A program made the translations under genes and the position numbers. Source: an uncultured Halanaerobiales bacterium (GTDB lineage Bacteria > Bacillota > Halanaerobiia > Halanaerobiales > M55B127). From it: a stretch of 64,000 nt of DNA. The stretch spans positions 1 through 64,000 of the forward strand of contig CAJXKY010000003.1 in the NCBI GenBank assembly GCA_913055675.1, in the 5' to 3' direction. This document shows positions 25,312-33,091 of the stretch, one piece after another (the stretch's first letter is position 1; each line of letters begins with the position of its first letter). The notes beneath the pieces are model-generated. The model ran no database searches. It had not been told where the DNA came from and worked only from the letters and a program-made list of their open reading frames with translations.

Positions 25312-25468
25312 TTTTAATAACCCCTTTCTTTTCTTGATAGTTCTGTTTTTAATATTCTTTAAAATTAATAAAACCCCTGCAAATTAGTAATAATATTAAA
25401 AATATTAAAATAACTAATTTACAATTGTTTTTAACCAATATTTTAATTAACCACCTCCTAGAATAGTT

Positions 25469-26464
25469 CTATTTGCTACTTTCTCTAATAATCAATTCGT
25501 GTGGTATAAAAACATTACTCCTTGTTACTTGAGAACCATTTATTTCTTTTAATAAAATATCCATTATTTCGATTCCAAGTTTAGTACCTGATTGATAGAC
25601 TGTACTTAATGAAGGATTAGCAAATTTGGCTGCTTCAATATCATCAAAACCAATAATAGAAATTTGGTCTGGTACTTGCATATTATTATCTATACAATAT
25701 TTTATCGCTCCTATTGCCATCTGGTCATTAAAGGCGAAAATAGAAGTTAGCTTTTCATTTTTTTTTATCAATATTTTAGCTGCTTTATAACCACTTTTAA
25801 ATGTGAAGTCACCTTCAGCAATATATTTTTTCTTCAATTTAACATTTTTTTCTTTATATTTATTTATTACCCCCTGCATTCTTTCTTCACTTGCCACTGA
25901 ATCACGGTAAGGCCCTCGTATTATCCCAAAATATTTTCCTAATTCAAAAAGATATTCACTAACATCTTCTGCTGCTTTAACGTTGTTTACAGTAACAGAA
26001 GGGAGTTCAGATTGTTTTAAGTAACCTGAGGCAAAGACAGTCGGGATATTACTTTTTTTAACAGCTTCTATCAGTTCATCACTGAAATTAGCTGTCATTA
26101 TAACTAAACCGTCAATTTTTTTTTGTTGAAACATATTTATATAATATAGTTCTTGTTCTAATTCTCCTTCTGAATCTCCATAAATGATATTATAATTTTC
26201 TTTTATGGCTTCAGTTTCAATGCTTTTAAGTACTTTCATTAAAAAGGGATTATCCATACCTGCTCCAATAACTCCGATTAATTTACTAATATTGGTGCGT
26301 AGAGCCCGCGCAGATTCATTAATTTGATAATCCAATTCTTTGATGGCTTTTCTCACCTTAATTGCTGTATCTTTACTAACAAGATTACTCTTGTTAATTA
26401 CCCTTGAAACCGTTGATAAAGATACATTTGCCTTTTTTGCTACATCTTTCATTGTAGTATTCAT
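25469..26464 (-). CDS. LacI family transcriptional regulator
   Basis: A 331-residue repressor with an N-terminal LacI helix-turn-helix (TMKDVAKKANVSLSTVSRVIN), hinge (NESARALRT) and a periplasmic-binding-protein-like sugar-sensing domain. It lies upstream of and in the same direction as the importer-mannosidase operon and diverges from the alpha-glucosidase gene, so both are likely targets. A LacI-type half-palindrome (26484-26495) sits between its own start and the divergent gene, suggesting autoregulation. The inducer is presumably a sugar carried by the importer. Confidence 0.93.
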   Translation of the reverse strand: MNTTMKDVAKKANVSLSTVSRVINKSNLVSKDTAIKVRKAIKELDYQINESARALRTNISKLIGVIGAGMDNPFLMKVLKSIETEAIKENYNIIYGDSEGELEQELYYINMFQQKKIDGLVIMTANFSDELIEAVKKSNIPTVFASGYLKQSELPSVTVNNVKAAEDVSEYLFELGKYFGIIRGPYRDSVASEERMQGVINKYKEKNVKLKKKYIAEGDFTFKSGYKAAKILIKKNEKLTSIFAFNDQMAIGAIKYCIDNNMQVPDQISIIGFDDIEAAKFANPSLSTVYQSGTKLGIEIMDILLKEINGSQVTRSNVFIPHELIIRESSK

Positions 26465-26483
26465 AGTTAATTCTCCTTAAAAT

Positions 26484-26495
26484 GAAAACGATTTC
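26484..26495. promoter_or_regulatory. Putative LacI-family operator
   Basis: GAAAACGATTTC matches the GAAAnCGnTTnC type palindrome bound by many LacI-family repressors (10 of 12 positions symmetrical around the central CG). It lies 19 bases upstream of the lacI start, in the divergent region shared with the alpha-glucosidase gene. Confidence 0.55.
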
Positions 26496-26673
26496 TGAAA
26501 TCCATTTCATTGTATTGTTATATTTCAATGTTGGAGTATATATTCCTGCAAAAAATTCATAATATTAAATAATTTTTATATTATTTAGATCAATGTATAT
26601 TTTTAATAGATTGATTTTACAATTTTAGTTTTAAGATATAAAATTAGGAATATGATGAAAGGATGATAATCTC

Positions 26674-28359
26674 ATGATTAAAAAGAGATGGTGGAAAGAA
26701 GCAGTTGTATATCAAATATATCCTAGAAGTTTTTATGATAGTAACCAAGATGGAATAGGAGATTTAAAGGGGATAATAGAAAAATTGGATTATATTGAAG
26801 ATTTAGGAATAGATGTTATTTGGCTTTGTCCAATTTATAAATCACCGAATGCTGATAATGGATATGATATTAGTGATTATAAATCTGTTATGGATGAATT
26901 TGGAGTTCTAAATGATTTGGAAAGATTAATTGAGGAAATACATAAGAGAAGTATGAAGGTAATTTTTGATTTAGTAGTTAATCATACCTCAGATGAACAC
27001 GATTGGTTTATTAAATCTAGGAATTCTTTGGATAATGAATATCGTGATTATTATATATGGAGAGAAGGTAAAGATAACAATAAACCACCTACAAATTGGG
27101 AATCTTTTTTTGGGGGCTCAACTTGGACTTATGATTCAAAAACTGATCAATATTATTTACATTTGTTTGCTGAAAAACAACCTGATTTAAATTGGGAAAA
27201 TAAAGAAGTAAGATTTAATATATATGATATGATGAGATGGTGGTTAGATAAAGGTATAGATGGGTTTAGAATGGATGTAATAAATATGATATCAAAGGAC
27301 CAAGGTTTTCCTGATGGGGATAAAACTCCTAATGGAGATTATGGTGATGGGAAGCCATATTTTCTTAATGGACCTTGTTTATATGAATATATTAAGGAAA
27401 TGGGAGAAGAGGTCTTATTTAATTATGATATTATGACTGTAGGCGAAACATTAGATTTTGGAGTTGAAAATGCAAAAAAGTTTTCGGAAGTTAATGGAAA
27501 AGAATTATTAGATATGGTTTTTCATTTTGAATTAATGTCTGTTGACTGTCGTGATGAAAACAAATGGAGAAAAAAGGACATAAATTTACAGGAAATAAAA
27601 AGGATTTATAAAAAGTGGAATCAAGGACTTTATGAAAAAGGATGGAATGCTATTTACTTAGGAAATCATGATCAACCAAGAATAGTTTCGAGGTTTGGAA
27701 ATGATGAAAAATATAGGAAGAAATCTGCGAAGATGTTGGCAACAATGATGCTTACTATGCCGGGGACTCCATTTATATATCAAGGAGAAGAAATAGGAAT
27801 GACAAATGTATCTTTTAATGATATAGGTAAGTATAGAGATATTGAAACAATAGATCATTACAGGATTGAAACAAATAAAGGCCGTTCTAAAGGCCGAGTT
27901 ATGAAGGAAATTCACAGGGTAAGTAGAGATAATGCACGCACTCCTATGCAGTGGAATGATGACTTAAATGCTGGTTTTACTCAAAGTACACCCTGGATTA
28001 ATGTGAATTCAAATTACAAAGAAATAAATGTAGAAAAATCCATAAATGATCCTGATTCAATCTATAATTATTATCAAAATATGATTAAGATTAGAAAAAA
28101 CAATTTGGGCTTAATATATGGCAAGTATAAGCCAATATTAGAGGAACATAATTCTATTTTTTCTTATATTAGAAAATTTAATGAAGATAAATATTTAATA
28201 ATCATAAATTTCTTTGGACAAAATTTATCAATAGAAATACCAATAAATAAAAAGTTAAAAGAAATAGATTTAATAATATCAAATTATAAAGATGCTATTT
28301 TAAATGATAAAGGTTTGAGCTTAAGACCGTATGAAAGTTTGATGTTTAAATTAAGCTAA
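26674..28359 (+). CDS. Alpha-glucosidase / oligo-1,6-glucosidase (GH13)
   Basis: A 561-residue GH13 enzyme of the MalL type, hydrolysing alpha-glucosidic bonds of short oligosaccharides in the cytoplasm. It starts RWWKEAVVYQIYPRSFYDSN as in the family. Catalytic regions: DLVVNHTSDEH, GFRMDVINM (nucleophile Asp near residue 200), TVGETL (acid/base Glu near residue 257) and NHDQPR (near residue 331). The Val after the nucleophile Asp (MDV) is the residue associated with alpha-1,6 preference. It diverges from lacI and its 3' end overlaps the convergent ABC ATPase gene by 9 bases with no terminator between. Confidence 0.93.
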   Translation: MIKKRWWKEAVVYQIYPRSFYDSNQDGIGDLKGIIEKLDYIEDLGIDVIWLCPIYKSPNADNGYDISDYKSVMDEFGVLNDLERLIEEIHKRSMKVIFDLVVNHTSDEHDWFIKSRNSLDNEYRDYYIWREGKDNNKPPTNWESFFGGSTWTYDSKTDQYYLHLFAEKQPDLNWENKEVRFNIYDMMRWWLDKGIDGFRMDVINMISKDQGFPDGDKTPNGDYGDGKPYFLNGPCLYEYIKEMGEEVLFNYDIMTVGETLDFGVENAKKFSEVNGKELLDMVFHFELMSVDCRDENKWRKKDINLQEIKRIYKKWNQGLYEKGWNAIYLGNHDQPRIVSRFGNDEKYRKKSAKMLATMMLTMPGTPFIYQGEEIGMTNVSFNDIGKYRDIETIDHYRIETNKGRSKGRVMKEIHRVSRDNARTPMQWNDDLNAGFTQSTPWINVNSNYKEINVEKSINDPDSIYNYYQNMIKIRKNNLGLIYGKYKPILEEHNSIFSYIRKFNEDKYLIIINFFGQNLSIEIPINKKLKEIDLIISNYKDAILNDKGLSLRPYESLMFKLS

Positions 28360-29151
28360 ACTTAAAATAGACCTATCATTATAGAAACCTTGTTTATTTT
28401 TTTTCTGGAAGATTTTTAAAAGATGGTCAATTGTCATTTTTTCTTTTGTCTTACCATTTATATCTATAATGATGTCACCATGGTTCATCATGAGCATTCT
28501 ATTTCCAAACTTTAAAGCATCCTTCATATCATGTGTAATCATCAAAGTAGTGATATTATGATTAGAAATAATCTGCTGTGTTAGATCTTTAATCTTAATC
28601 GCTGTAGCGGGATCTAAAGCAGCAGTATGTTCATCTAGTAATAGTAGTTCAGGTTCAATAATAGTGGCCATCAATAATGTAAGGGCCTGTCTTTGTCCTC
28701 CGGATAATAGTTTTACTTTAGTATCCAGTCTGTTTTCTAAACCCAAATCAATTTCAGACAGATTTTGTTTAATTATTTTTCTTTTTTTATTATTAAGAGC
28801 CCACTTTAATGTTAATTTTGAATTTTTGTTTAAAGCCAATGATAAGTTTTCTTCAATGGTCATATCCGGTGAGGTACCCATAAGAGGGTCTTGGAATACT
28901 CTCCCAATAAACTTAGCTCTTTTATATTCAGGCATATCTGTGATATCATTACTTGATAAAATAATTTTTCCTTTGCTAAGTCCAAAAACACCTGCAATAC
29001 TGTTTAAAAGAGTGGACTTACCAGCACCATTTCCTCCTACAATAGTTATAAAATCATTGTTTTGTACTTTTAGATCTATACCCTTTAAAGCCTTTGTTTC
29101 ATTAACTGTATTTTGATTAAAAGTTTTGCTCACATTAATTAGCTTTAACAT
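28351..29151 (-). CDS. ABC transporter ATPase (TrpZ-like)
   Basis: A 266-residue ABC ATPase: Walker A GGNGAGKST (about residue 38), signature LLSGGQRQAL, Walker B ELLLLDEHTAALD, and switch His in MITHD. The DEHTAALDP wording is typical of the ATPases paired with PF04392 binding proteins. It overlaps the permease gene by 17 bases, with GGGAGGT before its ATG. Last gene of a three-gene importer. Confidence 0.9.
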   Translation of the reverse strand: MLKLINVSKTFNQNTVNETKALKGIDLKVQNNDFITIVGGNGAGKSTLLNSIAGVFGLSKGKIILSSNDITDMPEYKRAKFIGRVFQDPLMGTSPDMTIEENLSLALNKNSKLTLKWALNNKKRKIIKQNLSEIDLGLENRLDTKVKLLSGGQRQALTLLMATIIEPELLLLDEHTAALDPATAIKIKDLTQQIISNHNITTLMITHDMKDALKFGNRMLMMNHGDIIIDINGKTKEKMTIDHLLKIFQKKNKQGFYNDRSILSLA

Positions 29152-30025
29152 TAAACTTACCTCCCACTGCAGATTTTATTTTTGGAGTTGAAAGGAAAAC
29201 AATTACAATAAGAGCTGTCAATAATTTTAGATCTGAAGCAGCAAAGCCACTCATTAACGCAAATGAAATACTACCTCTGTATAAGATTGAACCACCTATT
29301 ATACCGGGGATTACAAAATATAATTTTTCACTACCAAAAATAACTTCTCCAATAATTACAGAAGCTAAACCAGCAATTATGGTACCGATTCCCATACTTA
29401 TATCAGCAAAACCCTGATACTGACAGATTAAAGCACCAGATAAAGCCACAAAACTGTTAGCTATTATTAATCCAATCATCTTAATACTTTTTGTATTTAT
29501 AGCCATACTCCTCACCATAGCAGGATTATCACCTGTAGCTCGTAGTGCAAATCCAAGTTTTGTTTTTAAAAATAGGATTAAAGTAATTAAAACTAATAAA
29601 ACAACAATTAATATTAATATTAATTCACTAGATGCTGATAGGGAAAACGGTACATTGAAAATATCAAAAATAGTATCATCGGATAATAAAGGTATATTTG
29701 GTCTACCCATAATTCTCAAATTAATTGAAAACAATGAAGTCATAGTTAAAATTCCTGATAACAAAGGAGCTATTTTTAATTTAGTATTTAAAAAGCCAGT
29801 AAAAGAACCAGAAATACCTCCCGCAATTGTAGCAAAAATTAGTGTTAAAAACGGATTATAACCCATAATTATCATTTTGGAGGAGACGGCAGCACCTAAG
29901 GTAATGCTACCGTCTACAGTTAAGTCTGCAAAATCTAGTACTCTAAATGTTATATAAACACCTATGGCCATTATTCCGTATATTAATCCTTGTTCTAATG
30001 AAGTAATTAAGAATCCTAAAGACAT
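29135..30025 (-). CDS. ABC transporter permease (TrpY-like, branched-chain type fold)
   Basis: A 296-residue permease with about eight hydrophobic helices and the conserved RVLDFADLTVDGSITLGAA segment near residue 28, which marks permeases of the PF04392-associated importers (TrpXYZ group, LivH-like fold). GGAGGG precedes the ATG. Lies 34 bases after the binding-protein gene. Confidence 0.9.
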   Translation of the reverse strand: MSLGFLITSLEQGLIYGIMAIGVYITFRVLDFADLTVDGSITLGAAVSSKMIIMGYNPFLTLIFATIAGGISGSFTGFLNTKLKIAPLLSGILTMTSLFSINLRIMGRPNIPLLSDDTIFDIFNVPFSLSASSELILILIVVLLVLITLILFLKTKLGFALRATGDNPAMVRSMAINTKSIKMIGLIIANSFVALSGALICQYQGFADISMGIGTIIAGLASVIIGEVIFGSEKLYFVIPGIIGGSILYRGSISFALMSGFAASDLKLLTALIVIVFLSTPKIKSAVGGKFNVKAN

Positions 30026-30059
30026 ATCAAACCCTCCAATATTTTGTCCATTACATTAT

Positions 30060-31052
30060 TTACAATCTAATTTCAATTTCATCTTTAATACTATCTGGAA
30101 TCTCTAAATTGAAACTATCAACAGCTTCTTCGTTAACTATCAATTGAAGGTTTTGTGAACCTGTAATAGGTATAGAAACAGGGTCTTCACCATTTAGAAC
30201 TTGGGCTGCAATCTGACCTGTTTGTTTACCTAAAAGGAAGTAATCTAATCCTCGTGTTGCTATAGCACCGTTTTGAACTTGGCCTTTTTCAGAAGCAAAG
30301 ACGGGTATATTATTTTCCTTAGCTATTTTCATTATCGATGGCACAGCAGAAGCAATAGTATTGTCTGTGGGCAAATAAATGGCATCTACTTTGCCTATTA
30401 AGGATGAAGTTGCTAATGATACCTCACTAGTGTTTGTGGCTGTAGCTTCTACAATATTGAGATTTTTTTCGGGAGCGATTTCCTTCGCTATATCAACCTG
30501 AACTTTAGAATTAACTTCACCACTATTATATAAAATACCTATGTTCTTAGCGTCAGGCAAAAATTCTTTTATTAAATCTAGCTGTTTTCCAACTGGATTC
30601 ATATCAGTAGTTCCGGTAATTGCATTTTCCTTATCAGTTAGATCTTTAACTAATCCTGCTGCCACAGGATCTGTAACTGCTGTGATCACAAGTGGAGTAT
30701 CAGATAGGGTTCCAGCAGCAGCTTGAGCATTAGGAGTAGCAATAGCTAAAACTAAGTCTAAATTTTGATTTTCAAATTTTTGTGCAATTGTTTGAGTCGT
30801 AGACATGTCAGCTTGAGCATTCTCAAGATTAATTTCAAGGTTTTCACCTACTATAAATCCTGCTTCTTTAAGTCCTTCAATAAAGCCTTCACGTGCTGAA
30901 TCTAGTGCAGGGTGTTCTACAAACTGTGAAATACCAACTTTAAATACCTTGTCTTGTGCCTGAGCTGTGTTTTGAAAAGTTACCAAACAGAATAGAGTTA
31001 ATGAAATGAGAATAGATACTACGATTCGAGATTTCTTACCATTAATTACCAT
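30060..31052 (-). CDS. ABC transporter substrate-binding protein (PF04392, TrpX-like)
   Basis: A 330-residue binding protein. I choose ATG 31052, which follows GGAGAG and yields a classical signal peptide (KSRIVVSILISLTLFCLVTF, AQA-Q cleavage region); the frame is open upstream to 31175, but that part is a leader containing a terminator. The mature start VFKVGISQFVEHPALD and the TGTTDMNPV and EKNLNIVEA segments fit PF04392. Known relatives in streptococci import tryptophan; other members of the family take up other aromatic or nitrogenous solutes, so substrate is uncertain. No lipobox. Confidence 0.9.
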   Translation of the reverse strand: MVINGKKSRIVVSILISLTLFCLVTFQNTAQAQDKVFKVGISQFVEHPALDSAREGFIEGLKEAGFIVGENLEINLENAQADMSTTQTIAQKFENQNLDLVLAIATPNAQAAAGTLSDTPLVITAVTDPVAAGLVKDLTDKENAITGTTDMNPVGKQLDLIKEFLPDAKNIGILYNSGEVNSKVQVDIAKEIAPEKNLNIVEATATNTSEVSLATSSLIGKVDAIYLPTDNTIASAVPSIMKIAKENNIPVFASEKGQVQNGAIATRGLDYFLLGKQTGQIAAQVLNGEDPVSIPITGSQNLQLIVNEEAVDSFNLEIPDSIKDEIEIRL

Positions 31053-31100
31053 TTTACATCTCTCCTTATTTTTTTGTTGATTTGGTTTTGGAAAGAGAAA

Positions 31101-31127
31101 TAAAAAAACACTCCGGGAAGGAGTGTT
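31101..31127 (-). terminator. Leader terminator upstream of the TrpX-like gene
   Basis: On the - strand AACACTCC (31127-31120) pairs with GGAGTGTT (31114-31107) around a 5-base loop, followed by seven T. It lies about 75 bases into the transcript and 50 bases before the start codon, so it must be bypassed for expression: an attenuator. Confidence 0.85.
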
Positions 31128-31200
31128 TAAAGACATAGAAATCCATAGAGATTTCCTGTTATTTTCTCCTACCATATTACCATATTACCAATTTGTGATT
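31128..31200 (-). promoter_or_regulatory. Attenuator leader with GGTA-octamer repeat and upstream hairpin
   Basis: The leader contains three adjacent octamers GGTAATAT, GGTAATAT, GGTAGGAG and then a hairpin with arms GAAATC and GATTTC, before the terminator. A repeated regularly spaced motif followed by a terminator is the layout of protein-controlled (TRAP- or HutP-like) or ligand-controlled attenuation. The HutP-family gene directly upstream is the obvious candidate regulator. No T-box, SAM, thiamine, lysine or other riboswitch core is recognisable. Confidence 0.5.
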
Positions 31201-31206
31201 TTTTCT

Positions 31207-31235
31207 ATTATACATATAATACGTGAGAATGTCAA
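31207..31235 (-). promoter_or_regulatory. Consensus promoter of the TrpX-like transporter operon
   Basis: TTGACA (31235-31230) and TATAAT (31212-31207) on the - strand, both perfect consensus, separated by 17 bases. It lies just after the hutP-like stop codon and would start the attenuator leader near 31200. Confidence 0.9.
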
Positions 31236-31253
31236 GAATATAAAAATTAATAA

Positions 31254-31664
31254 TTAAGTAATGGTTCGGTGGCTAAGGCCAACCGCTACTTCATTTAAAT
31301 TTAACATACCAACTCCGAAAAAGATTGCTACAACTAAGTGGTCATCTTTACGAGCAATACCAATTTTACCACCAATGTTTAAACCCACTGCACTACTCAT
31401 AATTTGTTTTAAAGCTTCATGAGCAGCACCAGCAACGGCACCTTGATTGGAGTGGGTTTCATTGATTAAGTTTTCCCTTCGAGCTGCAATTACTGCATTT
31501 TCTATAATTTTTTTCACAGATTTATTATACTCTCCTCCAAAATCAAGAGCTGCGGATTTAATTCCTTTATCATCTAAGAATTCTTTTTTTAACTTGTTTT
31601 CCTCTTGACGGTCTGAAATTGCTAGTTTAAGAGCAGCTTTAGCAATAATAAGGCTTTTTTCCAT
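31254..31664 (-). CDS. HutP family RNA-binding antiterminator-like protein
   Basis: A 136-residue protein of the HutP family. B. subtilis HutP is a hexamer that, with histidine and Mg2+, binds NAG repeats in the hut leader and prevents termination. The C-terminal half fits: conserved ETHSNQGAVAGAAHEAL (His-containing) and DHLVVAIFFGVG...AVGLSHR, parallel to HutP's DWIAVSLYGTIG...GVGINH. Clostridial HutP-family members occur without hut genes and their ligands are mostly untested. Here there are no hut genes nearby, but an attenuator-controlled amino-acid-type transporter lies directly downstream. Own consensus promoter; GAGGAGG ribosome binding site. Confidence 0.8.
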   Translation of the reverse strand: MEKSLIIAKAALKLAISDRQEENKLKKEFLDDKGIKSAALDFGGEYNKSVKKIIENAVIAARRENLINETHSNQGAVAGAAHEALKQIMSSAVGLNIGGKIGIARKDDHLVVAIFFGVGMLNLNEVAVGLSHRTIT

Positions 31665-31695
31665 TATGTAAGCCTCCTCACTTGAATTTTATTTT

Positions 31696-31724
31696 ATTAT
31701 ATTTTATTTTGAAATATATGTCAA
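31696..31724 (-). promoter_or_regulatory. Consensus promoter of the hutP-like gene
   Basis: On the - strand TTGACA (31724-31719) and TATAAT (31701-31696) with 17-base spacing, about 30 bases upstream of the start codon. Confidence 0.88.
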
Positions 31725-31769
31725 TTTTAATATTTGATCTTACTTGAAAATAGAACTTTTATTTGATAT

Positions 31770-31809
31770 ATTTTACCTATGATATGACTTGAAATATAAA
31801 AGGTAAAAT
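31770..31809. repeat. Perfect 9-base inverted repeat between divergent genes
   Basis: ATTTTACCT (31770-31778) and AGGTAAAAT (31801-31809) are perfect inverted copies separated by 22 bases, in the region between the hutP-like gene and the rubrerythrin-like gene. Could be an operator pair or RNA stem in the rubrerythrin-like leader. No known box (PerR, Fur) is matched. Confidence 0.45.
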
Positions 31810-31898
31810 ACATTCCCAAATTAGTAATTAAACGCTTTATTAACAGCCACAAAAAAGTGGCCACGAGAAGAATAAATAAAATAAAAGGGGGCTTGAAA

Positions 31899-32390
31899 AT
31901 GTCCAATAAAGAATTAGAAGTGATTAAAGAAGCTATTTTAAATGAAAATGAAGGATACCAAGTTTATAATATGGCAGCTGATAGAATAGAAGAAGAGGAA
32001 ATCAGTAAATCCTTTAAAAAATTAGCTAATGAAGAATTAAAGCATATTGATTGGCTTAAAGAACTTTATGAAGGTTTTGAAGATGATGGTGATTTAGAAT
32101 TTTCAGTTGATGAAATGAAACCACCAGAAAAGCCGAGAATATTCAAGTGGGATAAGATAGAAAAAGAAAACTTATCCTTTTCATTGTCTGTTTTTGGAAT
32201 TGGGGTTAAAATGGAAAAAGAAGCAATTGATTATTATAAAGATGCAGTTAGTAATACTGATTCTAAAAAAGCTAAGGAGATATATAATAGAATAATCGAA
32301 TGGGAATACCAGCATTTAAATTTCTTCCAAGAACAATATGAAATGCTTAAAGAAGATTGGTGGGCTGAACAAAGTTTTGAACCTTTTTAA
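31899..32390 (+). CDS. Rubrerythrin-like ferritin-fold protein
   Basis: A 163-residue four-helix diiron protein without a rubredoxin domain. Iron-ligand motifs of both halves are present: NENEGYQVYNMAA with ANEELKHIDWL in the first, and EKEAIDYYKDA with EWEYQHLNFF in the second. Such proteins reduce peroxide or store iron in anaerobes. I choose ATG 31899, which follows AAAAGGGGG; the open frame extends 14 codons upstream across a small hairpin (GCCAC/GTGGC, 31846-31861). Monocistronic, with a strong terminator after it. Confidence 0.88.
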   Translation: MSNKELEVIKEAILNENEGYQVYNMAADRIEEEEISKSFKKLANEELKHIDWLKELYEGFEDDGDLEFSVDEMKPPEKPRIFKWDKIEKENLSFSLSVFGIGVKMEKEAIDYYKDAVSNTDSKKAKEIYNRIIEWEYQHLNFFQEQYEMLKEDWWAEQSFEPF

Positions 32391-32401
32391 TTAAACAGCT
32401 G

Positions 32402-32456
32402 AAATCCCTGCCAAATGGATTTATAGTTAATCCATTAAGCAGGGATTTTTTTATTT
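32402..32456. terminator. Bidirectional terminator
   Basis: AAATCCCTGC (32402-32411) pairs with GCAGGGATTT (32439-32448), enclosing a second stem ATGGATT/AATCCAT. Seven or more T follow on the + strand, and the - strand has a matching T-rich tail. It separates the convergent rubrerythrin-like and carbonic-anhydrase-like genes. Confidence 0.88.
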
Positions 32457-32963
32457 TAAGCTATTTTTGTGTTCTTTAGCCAAACTTATATAATGATCTG
32501 CTGATTCCTTAATTTCTTTAATTTCATCTTCGGTTAAATCTCTGATTACTTTAGCAGGTGTTCCCATTATTAAGGAATTAGGTGGAAATTCAGCATTTTC
32601 TGTTACAAGACTTCCAGCAGCCACAATTGAATTTTTATTAATAACTGCTCCATTTAATATGATTGCTCCCATTCCTATTAAACAATTATCCTTAATGTTA
32701 CATCCATGAATAGTGGCATTATGTCCTACTGTTACATAGTCACCAATATTTAATGGTTTATCGGTGTCTACGTGTAGAGCTGAGTTTTCTTGAATGTTAG
32801 TGCCTTTTCCTAAAGTGGTTTTATTTAAATCGGATCGTAATACAGTATTGTACCAAATACTAGTATTTTCTTTAAGTTCAATGTTCCCAACTAGCTTAGC
32901 TCCTGGTGCTATAAAAGAAGTTTCATCAACTTCAGGTTTTATATTTTTATATTTATATAACAT
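32451..32963 (-). CDS. Gamma-type carbonic anhydrase-like protein (left-handed beta-helix)
   Basis: A 170-residue hexapeptide-repeat protein of the gamma carbonic anhydrase family (YrdA/PaaY group). The three zinc-ligand histidines are visible as HVDTD, VGHNATIHG (near residues 64, 81 and 86). The repeats form a left-handed beta helix and the protein is expected to trimerise. In bacteria these proteins are cytosolic and activity varies, so substrate is uncertain. AGGAGG precedes the ATG. It diverges from nadD. Confidence 0.92.
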   Translation of the reverse strand: MLYKYKNIKPEVDETSFIAPGAKLVGNIELKENTSIWYNTVLRSDLNKTTLGKGTNIQENSALHVDTDKPLNIGDYVTVGHNATIHGCNIKDNCLIGMGAIILNGAVINKNSIVAAGSLVTENAEFPPNSLIMGTPAKVIRDLTEDEIKEIKESADHYISLAKEHKNSLK

Positions 32964-33034
32964 ATTAATTACCTCCTGTTATTTATTTAAATTCTACACA
33001 AAATCTTTTAATCCTTCTTAGTTTATATATTTAC

Positions 33035-33063
33035 TTGAATATAATAAATATATTTATTATAAT
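33035..33063 (+). promoter_or_regulatory. Promoter of the nadD operon
   Basis: TTGAAT (33035-33040) and TATAAT (33058-33063) separated by 17 bases, 29 bases before the nadD start codon. Confidence 0.8.
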
Positions 33064-33091
33064 TAAAACAGTTGAACGGAAGGTGGGAAAT

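Noticed and set aside
25312-25468. LacI operator in front of the binding-protein gene
   Set aside because: No GAAAnCGnTTnC-like palindrome is visible in the 157-base interval; control may come from a weaker site or from readthrough.
28664-29116. 150-codon plus-strand frame over the ABC ATPase gene
   Set aside because: Antisense to an ATPase with all motifs, with no supporting start site.
31128-31175. Leader peptide with a Trp codon upstream of the TrpX-like gene
   Set aside because: The frame contains a single Trp codon, has no clear ribosome site and runs in frame into the main gene, unlike a trp-type attenuator peptide.
31101-31200. T-box leader for the TrpX-like operon
   Set aside because: No AGGGTGGTACCACGG-like core or stem I features are present in the about 75-base leader, which is too short for a T-box.
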